Shown in pieces: positions 26,381-37,129 of a stretch of DNA of 64,000 nt. Position 1 is the stretch's first letter, and every line of letters starts with the position of its first letter. This DNA is from Aedes albopictus. Lineage: Eukaryota; Arthropoda; Insecta; Diptera; Culicidae. The position numbers and the translations under genes were made by a program. Where the stretch lies: the NCBI RefSeq assembly GCF_035046485.1, contig NC_085136.1, forward strand, positions 322,738,175 through 322,802,174. The letters run 5' to 3'. Under the pieces are notes generated by a model, which was not told the origin of the DNA, did not search any database, and saw only the letters and a list, made by a program, of their open reading frames with translations.

Positions 26381-26552
26381 TACCTACATACATACATACA
26401 TACAATTGAGATGTTTAGCCCTAGGCTAGTTCATCTCGGAACCAACACTTTACTTCCCTTCCGAAGGAAGAACTCACATTTTGCGAGTTTGTCGGGAGTG
26501 GGACTCGATCCCATGTCCTAGTCAAGTGTTCTAGCCATCACACCGGGTCCAC
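26381..26552 (-). mobile_element. tRNA-related SINE with (ATGT)n tail
   Basis: On the minus strand there is an A-box-like GTGTGATGGCTAGAA, a B-box-like GGATCGAGTCCC, a body, then AGGGCTAAACATCTCAAT and a (GTAT)n tail. This head differs from the Feilai head at 9609-9875, so it is a different family. Its last ~20 bases also occur at 17348-17370, which suggests a shared LINE-derived 3' tail. It is non-autonomous, probably pol III transcribed. Confidence 0.7.
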
Positions 26553-28080
26553 TCCACTATCAATTTTACATACCTTACTAGTTTCGCAGAAACAATACAC
26601 AAATTGCGATACATATTCTTGAAAAAATGAACTGTAGTTATAATGTGCGCTCAAACTCATACCCATATACAATCTTACAGAACGAAAATTTTAACGCTTT
26701 TGCTAATTTTATGCACCCCTAAACATCGACTACATCAAAACCAAATACTTGGATTCTTACAGATATAGATACTGCTTTTAGGGCACTACGCAAAACACAG
26801 GATGGTCTGAGAAAGCTCACATGAAGATCGAAATCATATGTTTATATGAAGTAGATATTCTCTATTTTATTCATATCTAATCAACTAGCTCTGTACATCG
26901 TCATAAAAATTAAACGGCTTATTCCAATTACAATGTTCCGTGACTCAGATGTAACGTGATCCATCTGGGAACGCCGACAGTAGTCGACCGGTCGGTTCTG
27001 TACGCCCAATCCATCCAACCATCCATCCATCCATCCATCAATATATACGCAATGCACTGCACTACATCAGCCTGTCAGAATTGGTATCATTTTTAGATTC
27101 ATCTGCCGCCAGTTGTTCCCCGTCGCTTTCCATTGAACAACATGCATGCATTTCTGATACTCTGCATCTACCCTGATAACGTTTGAAGCTATGGGGAACT
27201 CCGGATCCCGTATATTAAAAAAAAAGCAGAAAACACCCACACATGGCGTCGCGTCGTCGTCGACGTTTCCGAATTGGCCGCTTTTGTTTATGAAACAGTG
27301 CTGCTCCTCACAGTCTGGTGCACAATGAACGCTGCTGGTCCTCTATCTCTTCTGCCATGGCAATGAAGTGTACCCCAATATGGTCTGACACCTCTCTATA
27401 TAGGCGGGAACGCGGAAAGCAGTATTGTACATATTGAGAGCGGAAAAAAGATTTTATCGTCTTTTGACGGATGCTTTCCACTTTTGGCAGTGTTGCCAGG
27501 AAATCGATAAATTTAATGACGTCATATCCTAGGTAAAGTCAAACACGTGCTAATGTTATCCAATTAAGTTCAACGGGAAGGTAAAAATACAACACCAGAA
27601 TGTTGGCAGCACTGTCCATGAGAAAAATACTACCGAAAGGCAATTACTCGTATACACGGGCCCAGGCCATGTTAAATATTTTGAATATTTGAATCCAACC
27701 GTCAGTGCTAGTCGCTTCTGATGGAATGCACTAGCCTCTCTCATCGTGATAAGTTTTGACATGTTGCCATTCGGAATTTCGAATATTACGAGCTGCGTCA
27801 TGTGATGTTGTTGGATTCAGTTGTTTCATGTACTGTCATTGAACCTGAAGTCGTGTGAAGTATAGCAGATATAACCGAATGTTAAAAAATGAACGAACTT
27901 GAATGTTTGATCAAGATTGGTACAACATGGGGGCCGGGAAGGGCTGTGACACGTGAAGCCTTATGGGAAAATGAAATTGCTTCGGTAACTAGAACAGGGT
28001 AATCTAAATCTTATAGCACAAAAAAAATCCATTTTAGGACTTGGTATCTCAACTATTGTCGTGTTTCTATTCACGCTAGC
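26553..28080. other. Unclassified, mostly unique DNA with a (CCAT)n microsatellite
   Basis: (CCAT)n lies at about 27016-27038. TATATAGGCG near 27396 and a TGACGTCA palindrome near 27518 are isolated motifs without other promoter support. No coding frame is convincing. Confidence 0.4.
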
Positions 28081-28084
28081 TGCA

Positions 28085-28700
28085 CAACTCTGTCAGAGGC
28101 TTTCTGAAACGCTCATTCAGACCTCTCGAAACCCCTCTGAAACGCCCCTGATACCTCTTGGAACCCTCCTGAGACCCTTTGAAGTCCCTTGAAATGCCCC
28201 TGAAGTCTCTTGAAACCCCCTAATCTCACAAGCCTTCTAAGACCCCATGAGACTCCCAGAAATGACTCTGAGACCTCCTACAGAATGGTGAAACTTCGTG
28301 AAGCGTCCCTGAGACCACTCTCAAAAACGCTCCCTGAGACCCCTGAAACTACACTTAGGCACTGAAACTACACTGAGATCCCTGAGACCCTCTGAAATCC
28401 CCTGGACTCCTCTGGCACCCCCTAGGACACGGAAAAACGTCCCTCAGATCCCTTCTGAAACTCCCTTGGAGCCTTGGAGCCTCCCCATGGAGCTTCGTCA
28501 AACCCCCAGAGACGTTTCTAAAACTCCCTGGAGCCTCTCCTATAGGCCACCTTTGATCTCCCTGAGACTCCAAGAAACACTTCTGAGAACTTCTGGAACC
28601 GCTCTGAAATCCTCTGAGATTCCCTGAAACACCTCTGAGACCTCTTGGTATCCCTCGGCGCGCCTTGAGGCCTCCTGAAGTTCTCTTAAATCTCCCTGAT
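28085..28700 (+). repeat. C-rich degenerate repeat
   Basis: Same word family as 5549-8210 (CCCCTGAAAC, CCCTGAGACC, CTTGGAACCC). It runs straight into the GGAATTCC-type block at 28715, in the same order and orientation as at 7.7-9.5 kb. Confidence 0.75.
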
Positions 28701-28714
28701 CCCCTGTCTGAATG

Positions 28715-29400
28715 AGTCTGCAAGGAATCGTAGAAGTAGTTTCAGAAATTATCTTAAAAATAAATTCCTGGAGTAATCCTAGGAGAAACTCCGGGAACAG
28801 CTTGAGACATCACAAAAAGAATCCCGAAGGAATCCCAGAAGAAATCCCAAGAGGAATCTCAAGGAGAATTCTTACAGAAATTCTGGGGAGCCTCCCACAT
28901 CAGATTTCGGGTAGAATCCCGGAAGAAGTCTCTATGGGAATCTCGGGGGATATCCTTAACTATCCTTACTAATGGAATCCTCAGAGGGTTCCTGGATTGG
29001 AAGAATTCAGAGAGACATTCGCAGATGAATCCCGGAGGATTTCCTTGGGAAATCCCTGAAGGAAGCCATGAAGCAATTCCGGAAATAGTCCTAGGATACA
29101 CCCCTGGATGCAACCCGGGAGAAACTCTGGAGGAATCCGTGAATGATGTTTTTTTATAATTCCTAAAGGGATCTCTGAAGAATTAAGCGAAAAGATCACA
29201 GCGAAATCTCTCAAGCAATTCCGCTGGAAATACGTAGAAGAATGCCTTATCAGTGCAAGAAACCTATAACAGCAATGGTGAAGAAACTTCGAAAGGAATT
29301 CCAAGAGTGATCTTGGGTTGAATATATGTAGGAATCTCGGGAAGAATCCTAGGAGAAAGCTCTGAAGAAATCTTGGGAGAAATATACGAAGAAAATTAAA
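28715..29400 (+). repeat. GGAATTCC-type degenerate repeat
   Basis: GGAATCCCAGAAG, GGAATTCC and GAAATCCC words at ~24-bp spacing, decayed. Weak open frames here are by-products. Confidence 0.7.
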
Positions 29401-29621
29401 AAGTGAATAAAACCACTACTACGGAAATACAAAAGCTACTCTGAAAGTATCTCAGTAGAAATCTAGTCACTCCAGATACGAATCGAGATGGAGAAACTAA
29501 TATTTTTCTTGACTAGAGAGGTCCATATCCTCAGGGTAGAAAATGTATTATTTACGCTGTTCATCGCAATAAGATTGTCTTCTGTAATGTGAAATTTTAA
29601 ATGTGTAGTGTAAGTCAAGGA

Positions 29622-29700
29622 AGTTGGACCGACCGTGAATCAAACCTGCCCCCCTCAGCATGGTCTTTCTGAATACCCGTGCGCTTACCGCACATGGCTG
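29622..29700 (-). repeat. tRNA-like SINE head, degraded
   Basis: On the minus strand, TGTGCGGTAAGCGCACGG followed ~30 bp later by CAGGTTTGATTCACGG resembles the A-box/B-box arrangement of a third tRNA-like SINE family. No functional tRNA fold closes. There is no clear tail. Confidence 0.45.
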
Positions 29701-29940
29701 TATAAACTTTCGATTCATCTTTATATCTTCTGAGCTTCATATCAAACAAAGTCAAAGCCAAGGAAGCAAAGATACTTATTACGTTATTCAATTTGACAGA
29801 AATAGTTTCTCGAGAAAAAAAAATAGAAAGTAAACATCAATTACATCCTTATTGTCTCTAATTATTTCGGGATTATCATAAGACAAACACTCCAATAAAG
29901 CACCGAAACTGTAACCATCCTCCTGTTTGGACTTACATTA

Positions 29941-30302
29941 TTAAGGCGAAACTGGATGCATTTCTTCACTTTTTGGTTTTTGATTTTTTATTAAAAAACC
30001 AAGCAACATTTTCAAAATCGGTTTTCGTGCACATGTAGAGTATGGATCAAGGTATCTTTCTTATTTTTTTTGGTAGTGGAAAATATTTTTCGTTTTTGCA
30101 GAAACCATTTTTGAACAAAATTTCACAAAAAAATGGTTTCTGCAAAAATGGAAAACATTTTCCACCTCAAAAAAAATCAGAAGATACCTTGACCCATACT
30201 CTACATGTGCACGAAAACTGATTTCGAAAATATTGCTTCATTATTTAATAAAAAAAAATCAAAAACCGAAAAAATGAGAAAATGCTTCCAGTTTTGCCTT
30301 AA
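29941..30302. mobile_element. Foldback MITE with TTAA ends (piggyBac-like)
   Basis: The 362-bp segment is one imperfect palindrome: TTAAGGCGAAACTGGATGC at the left and its near-complement at the right, with homology through both arms to the centre near 30120. TTAA at both outer edges suits the TTAA target duplication of piggyBac-type elements. A half copy of the same family is at 61415-61562. There is no transposase. Confidence 0.75.
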
Positions 30303-31689
30303 GAGATCTGTGCTTCCACCGAATCACAAAGCGAGCGTAGCGCCCCCGTTCAAGCGCTCATCATCATAATCCGTCATAATTCAACAAACAAATCTCTTCA
30401 TCATTTCAATCTACTCCAGATGTTGCTGGAGAGCACGTGTTAGTCCGATTCCGAAGCAGCCCACCCAACAACAACGCCGCGTTTGGTTTCACAGACAAAC
30501 CGATGTGGTGTTGTTTTAACTTTTCATCGATTCGGCTCAATAACTGCTCTCTGGTGTCTTAACAATTTCGGTGCACACATTTTTTCCAAGTGATCAACTC
30601 AGTTTTCAAGTGTAGACAGGGATTTTAACAATTAGAAATCGATCTATATTTAGCGCCTGTTTATCTAGAGTTCAACTGCGAAGCCGCTTATCAAAATAGA
30701 CACACCTTTTTCCAACCTTTCTTTCAATATCTTCAACATCATTGAGAGGCCGTTTTTCATCGGCTACAAAAAAGAAAATCAATACAAGAAAAAACAACAC
30801 AGAAACTAATCCAAATCTAATCATTCCCAGTATAAACTACTAATTCCTCCGCATAAACAACATTCTTTCCCGTATACATGGTGGCGTCGATTTCGTTTCT
30901 CTAATTTTTTTTGCCGCAGTGCATTATTGTCTTGGAGGAACAACAGGCCTCTGCTGACAGAGCCGAGGAGGGTCCATATTTCTCACCGGTTAGGTTCACA
31001 GTGTTTTACGATCATGTTGTTTTTACTGACGCGTTCCGTTTTATTTACAGACAGCTCATTTTATCGAGTCCTTTACGGAGGAGGCGCGTAGAACAGACTC
31101 GAAACGAAATGGAGAAAAGGCACAACATAACAGAACGTAGGTACCTCTACCTATATTGAGTCGAACGCCACACATGCTGCCTGCCCGGCCGACGGCCACA
31201 TATTTGGTGGAGGGCTCGATATGTCGAACATGTTGGACTTGGAATGGGATTGTTTGTTTTGATAAATGGGCCCGCATCACATACACCACGTGGTAATTCG
31301 GAAAACAAATGCCGCGGGCTTAGGGATGAAAAGTCAGGACGAATAGGAATTGAACAATGAAATATGTGCGTTTTTGTGGCGGATTTCCTAGGTGTGGCAA
31401 AAGCAAAGACACGTTAGACAGGTCTGACAAACATACTTGTGCCATGCTATTTTGCTTGGTACAGAATTGGAAGCTATCGAGAGACGGCTCTAGAAATTGC
31501 TTCATGAGGAAGATTCGCCAGACCTTAATGGCGTTGTTCTTTTTATTCGTTTGGCACTATTGGTTATTGTTGTCATGAATCTCGTCATTCACCAAATACA
31601 TGATATCTTAAATGCTACTCATTGTTTACCTCGAGTGAGCAAGCAATAAGTAGCGATGTCAGCCCTGGGAGTGGTTTGGATTCCGTTAC
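30303..31689. other. Unclassified unique DNA
   Basis: No repeat structure. A short possible exon (30920-30988) is entered separately. Remaining open frames show no domain. Confidence 0.35.
30920..30988 (+). CDS. Possible 69-bp host exon (low confidence)
   Basis: A T-rich tract ending GCCGCAG (acceptor at 30918-30919) is followed by 69 bp open in the TGC ATT ATT frame, with a codon composition richer in G/C at third positions than its surroundings, then GTTAGG as a weak donor at 30989. The 23 residues (acidic, EEQQ...AEEG) are not recognised. The donor is a poor match and the polypyrimidine tract could be chance, so this may be nothing. Confidence 0.15.
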
Positions 31690-32215
31690 ATTCCTCATTT
31701 AATACTGCTTATACTACTCACATCCGGCATCATGATTCATTTCACACTTCCCACTTTTCACCGATTCACATTTTCACTCTTCTCTTTTCTCTCACACTCA
31801 TCACCTATCCCTTTACTTTCCGCTGCTAACTCTTCATTTCTCTCTTACCATTACATGAAACTCTTTAATCCATAATTTTCAATGCGCATTCCTTGCCGTT
31901 AACTTCTCACTATTTGCTTCTTACTCAATCGTCCTCCTCACTTCTCGCTGCTCTCTTCTCACTTATCTCTACTCATTTTTCACTGCTTAATCCTCACTAC
32001 TAGCTTCTCTTTTCCCACGCTTCACTGCTCATTCCTCACTTCTTACAACTCACATGTCACTGTAGGGAGCATAGTTCATAGCTCAATCATCACTCTCAAT
32101 TTGCATTGCTCATTCCTGACAAGTTACTTTTCACGCCACACGTACATCCACTTCACATTCCACATTACTTATTTCTCACTGCTCACTCTTCACTATTCAC
32201 TCCTCACAGTGTAGT
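31690..32215 (+). repeat. CTCACT-type degenerate low-complexity block
   Basis: Irregular runs of TTCTCACT, CTGCTCACTCC and CTTCTCACTAC with 8-10-bp spacing. The same block type recurs at 33845-34290 and, inverted, at 42370-42770. Confidence 0.7.
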
Positions 32216-33844
32216 CCTTGCAAACAAAGGAATAACAACCTGTAGAAAAATAAGCCCATCATAAATCTTCGAATTTCTGAAGGAATTCGTGGCCGATTGT
32301 ATGTGAATCTGTATAGGAATTTCCAAGAAAGCCCATAAAACTTGTTTATGCAATTCAGTATCTTAATTTATATTTTATCCAACTGGTTCATTATGCAACT
32401 GATGTGAGTTATATAGTTGTATGAAAAAATCATTGCATAAAATTGTGTATGGAACTCGATGCAAAACTCGATTTTCTCAGCACTCTTCGTATTTATTCAG
32501 CTCGGCAAGTCTTGCTGGATAAATGTACGACTTGTTCTGAGAAAAAAAAACAACTTTTTACAACTCGTTGAATAAATACCTAATGGAATCCCTTTTAACC
32601 CTTCAGTACGCGAACCGTTGTAAAAAGTACAACACTACCAAAAAAACCTCGCCCGTCGTATACAAGGCGAGTGCAGTGCAGTTCCAGTTGCTTGATGGCG
32701 CTCGTCCTGAAAGGTCCAAAAACCCCAAAGATATCCTTGAAATATTGCAGAAGTCTATACAAAGATATTCCTTTCTGAAGGATCATCCAGAATAATCCAT
32801 GGAAACGAAACTCACGAAGAAATATCTGATTGAACTCTATGAAATTTTTTTTGAAAAATCGCTGAAATGCAGCGAAAAATCCTGAAGAAATCAATAGAGG
32901 ATTTTCTTGAGAGCCCCCTGCTGGAATTCCCAAAAGAATCTCTTAAGTTATTTTAGGGGAACTCCTCGAGAAATCCCTTAAGGTATTCCTGAAGGAATTA
33001 CCCTCCTCTGAACACATGCTCTAATGAGCCCTGAAATGGATGGCCGATCCACGGTGATACAAATGGACTCCGATAGACTCCGAGTGGACTGATATGGAAT
33101 ACCAGCAACAACGCCACGTCTTCTACGAGCTACCATCGACGAAGTAGAAGAGAAGCAACGTCATAGCAATCAGTAGGTACCAACAGCGTTGGGAAATAAG
33201 AAAGTGTAGTAGTGTAGTGCACTAGCGGTCAAAAAAGCTGATTCCCTCTGTTGGCGCACATACCAGCGTTCATGGTATGATCACTATCGGGTCCGAAGGA
33301 ATGGGCAATAGTCGTGAACTAGCACTGTGACCAAGACAACTGATTTACACATACGACATTGTAGTTCAAATGGACTGTATTTTGAGGTAGTTAAATCCAC
33401 AATACGGAATGATTACTTAACTGAACTGGCGATAGTTTATTCTAACTACGGAACGGTACAAACTCGGTTGTTCTATGTATCTGCGCGCGCGTATATTTCA
33501 TCCTGAGTATCGCTTATACTAGGACTATCAACTACTATTTACAGTTTACTACTAACTACCAACTACTAACTACTATTCGAACTATTCTCTGGATCATGGT
33601 TCTATGGCGGTTTTATAGGGATCATAGTCACATACATTTTTGGAAGAACAAATATTGCAGTATTTTGGGACAATACTGGGCTGAACAAAAAGGTTGTCTA
33701 CATTTACAAACATAAATGTATAAGATCAGGTACACTGCATCGGAACTGCATCGATTATGCCGACAATCGTTACAGAGATCGCTACCAACTATTACAGTGC
33801 AAATTTCCTATTGCGAACTTCTATTTACGCATAAACACCCTCCT
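32216..33844. other. Mixed region: weak GGAATTCC-type remnants and unclassified DNA
   Basis: Degenerate GAATTC/GAAATCC words occur at about 32265-32340 and 32700-33010. The rest (33010-33844) has no clear repeat or gene; it holds a short ACTACTAACTACC run at about 33525-33585. Confidence 0.45.
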
Positions 33845-34290
33845 TATTTTTGTCTCCTCAGCTTTCACTGCTCACTTCTTGCTAGTTACATCTCACTCCC
33901 CACGCTTTACTGAACACTCCTCACTAATCAATTCTCGCCGCTCACTTCTCACTCACTCCTCGTCCTCTCCTTCCTGCTCACTTCCTACTTTCCTTCTCTC
34001 ACTTTTCGATTCTCATTTCTCACTCCCCACGCTTCACTGCGAACTCCTCACTGCTTCATTTAAAAATCACCAGCAGATTGCATCCACAGGATCACTCCTC
34101 CCTGTTCATTCCTGACTGCTCACTCATCACTCCACACTACTCACTTCTCACTACTCACTCCTCAATCTTCGCTGCTCAATACTCAGTTCTCTCTGCTTTA
34201 CTCTTCACTAATCATTAATTCATCCCTCACTAATTACAGCTCACTTCTCACTACTCACCTCCAGCTTTAAACTCCTTACTTATGACTCCG
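33845..34290 (+). repeat. CTCACT-type degenerate low-complexity block
   Basis: CTGCTCACTTCTC and CACTCCTCACT words as at 31690-32215 and in the same orientation. The ORFs over it are by-products. Confidence 0.7.
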
Positions 34291-34499
34291 CACTAGATGG
34301 CACTTTTGCGACATAATAGACGTTAGGACCTATCACGACGATAGAATCGACCACAACCATTACTTACCTGGAGATGGCCATACTGCGCCAAAAACATTCC
34401 GTCATCAACAGTGTACGGTGCGGTACTGTCGACCACCACGGTACAACCTAGAGCGACTGAAGCAATCGGATGTCCACTCGGTGTTTGCGCAGAATTGCG

Positions 34500-35580
34500 A
34501 GGTAGCATTTCTAGACGAGGGCGAGCTCGATTTGGCCCATCTAGAGGACTGATGGAGTACAGTCAAAGAAAGTAACTATCAACGATGCATTCGGAAGCCT
34601 CCTCGAATACGTGGGAATGAGCCGATTAAATTGATGAACGAAGAGTGCAGCGCAGTTTTGGAACAAAAAACGAAGCGCGGGCGATGATGCTGCAGCAAAA
34701 TACCCGGCAGAACGTGAAACGCTAGGAACAGAAATGAAAACAGCAGATGTGCCTCTTGCGGAAGAAGAACGCCGCCTGAAATAAGAGAAGTGCGAAGAAA
34801 TGGAACAGCTATGCCGTTCTCAAAAACACAGAAGTTCTACTAGACGCTCAACGCACAACGCATCCTGAAACGGATCCTCCTGATGAACGAACGTGAGCTG
34901 CCTTCAATAGCACTTCGATTAGCACTCTGAATAGTGTGGAGAATTATAGGCTCCCGTGTCTACGCATCGGAGGAAACCACTATACGTCAGGAAGTTGAGG
35001 ATACCATTCACCAGCTCAAAATCAACAAAGCAGCTGGTGCCCGCATGCCTCAAAATAGGCTAAGAAAAGTGGGTCACCTGTCTGCACTGGGTGATTGTAA
35101 GGATTTTGGAAACCGTACAGCTACCGGAAAAGTCGAAGGAAGTGGTAATCTGCTCCATTCACAAGAAAGGTGACCATTTAGAATGTGAGGACTTCAGAGC
35201 GATCATCACTTTGAATGCCACCTAAATACAATGTGCTATCGCAGATAGTTTTCGTCGTCTGCCACTTACATCAAATGAGTTCATGGGAAGTTATCATGCC
35301 GACTTCTTCGACGGCCGGTCGACAACGGATTAGATCTTCATCGTAATGTAAATCCTCCAGAAACACCGTAGTTACTAGGTCTCACCGCATCATCTGTTCA
35401 TTGACTCCAAAGTGGCATACGGCAGTGTTGACCGCACAGAACAATGAAAATCATGAACGAAAAGGCATTCTTGGGAAGCTGACAAATCTGATCAAAGCAA
35501 CAATGAACAAATATGCATTTAGACTCAGACATCTCCATTTGGCTGCTACTAATATACCTATGAGGCAACTTCTGCAATGA
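34500..35580 (+). pseudogene. Decayed LINE reverse transcriptase
   Basis: Conceptual translation in shifting frames gives blocks typical of non-LTR reverse transcriptases. LKINKAAGARMP at about 35017-35052 is the A-P-G-x-D-G-type block. EVVICSIHKKGDHLECEDF and the following RAIITLNAT lie at about 35141-35223. FIDSKVAYGSVDRTE lies at about 35400-35445. Stops and frame changes separate these blocks, so nothing full length can be made. It is closest in wording to RTE/Jockey-type LINEs of mosquitoes; the exact clade is not resolved. A second scrap of the same region is at 36895-37060. It is dead and ancient relative to the R1 LINE at 48-54 kb. Confidence 0.7.
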
Positions 35581-36890
35581 TAGTTCAGGTCATGCCATTT
35601 TTTGGACTTGAACGAATTAATCACGATAGCACAAGACAGATTAGTGTATTTCCTTCCAAACCGGAAATTTCTTCAACGACAAAGCTCGACGAAACACTTC
35701 GTCCTTTTCGTTCGCACACTCACACGAGTGCACACGGGATTCTATTGCCGCAGCCAGCGAGTGCCATTTCTCAAGTGAAAAATTAGAACAAGCACTTAGT
35801 GCGCGTCCCGAATAACAACGCTTTTGAAAAATCGAAATGTAAGCATCCTCCTCGTCCGCTTCCGGTGGAAAATACACCTACATACGACCACTAACAACCA
35901 TCGTCAGCAGCAGCAGGGGGACTCTAGGGGGACCGAAACCGGGAGGAACCTTACTGGGCGGGAAACCGTGAATCGTGTCCTTACTAGCATTCCGACGACG
36001 ACCTACACCAATCCCACAGTCATTTCCGTTGGACCGTAATGACAGTGTAAAAGATAAAGCGATCCACATTTGTACTCTCTCGCTGGCTGGATGGCTCGGC
36101 TGGTGACGACGACGAAGGAGTGTTTTTTCCTCACTATTTTCCATGTCTCCTCCTGGATGGGTGGTGTCAATTTAGCAAGCTCTCCATATCCAAAGTGCAG
36201 AGTAGTAGTCATCGTCCTCGTCGACGTCGTCGTCGCCCATCGTATCACCGCCATGTTCTTCGGAAAGTGCCTTAGCGAGTGGTTCATCATGTCTCAAAGA
36301 TATAGGTTCCGTGTCGCCCAAGTGGGGGAGTAACGCATACAAGACCATTGCCGCTGCCACCGCCTCCGCCACGCCGTATGAAAGGATGCAGTTTGGCTTG
36401 ACAGTTGCAGATAATGGAACTAACTTGCATTCCGTTTGCATGGTGCTCCAGTCTTTTTTTCTTCTATGCTCTTCCCCTATGTGTCTTCTAATCCCAGACG
36501 TGGAGTTTCCGTCTCTGACCGTGAACAGAGAGCTGTACGAATAGGTGCGAGAGTAGTAAGATGAACACACGACGGTACTAGACGGTTCGAGAGGATGGAT
36601 GGCAAAGCTAGTAGATGTGAAAAGTTGAGGGTTACCCAAAGAATGATGTGCTCCATAGTTGGCACTTTCGAGGAGGAAAGATATGTGTGATTTTGCGGTA
36701 ACTAATAAGGGCGTTCAACTGGGATTTCACAAAACGCAGATACCAACACCACCAGTCTACCTCTCGGAAAAATGCATTGTGAAAAAAGAACTTTGTTCAT
36801 TTTCCGTTGTTTATCACCAAATGAATTCGAGAGAAGCTGTCTGCACAATATATCAAATCCTACAGAAATGTTGTGAATAGCAAATCACTA
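35581..36890. other. Unclassified unique DNA
   Basis: Moderately GC-rich with CGTCGT runs (36190-36235). The 155-aa frame at 36172-36639 (minus) contains an Asp-rich stretch but no recognisable domain. Several overlapping frames are open on both strands, so it is not persuasive as a gene. I see nothing else. Confidence 0.35.
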
Positions 36891-36894
36891 CGCA

Positions 36895-37060
36895 TCGCAC
36901 ATGATTAACGACTTCAAGGCGGCATAAAAAAGGATCAACCGCACAGAGGTACGGAAAATCAAGGACGAATATGATTTTTCTGGGAAACTGATAATACTGA
37001 TCAAAGCAACAATAGACGTACTGGAAAAACTTATAATTAGAAGGCACAAAATTTTGCTAA
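36895..37060 (+). pseudogene. Fragment of the same LINE reverse transcriptase
   Basis: The translation gives INDFKAA, then RINRTEV and GKLIILIKATID, which correspond to the FIDSKVAYGSVDRTE...GKLTNLIKATMN portion at 35400-35510. One stop and a frame change lie within it. It is a separate, shorter relic. Confidence 0.5.
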
Positions 37061-37129
37061 TTGACAAATTGAGAGATGAAATTTGTGAAAAGAAAAATCG
37101 CTCTAAAATACCGGCTAATCAGATCATCG

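Noticed and set aside
36172..36639. 155-aa minus-strand ORF with Asp-rich stretch
   Set aside because: Several overlapping frames on both strands are equally open, codon use is not distinctive, and no domain is recognisable.
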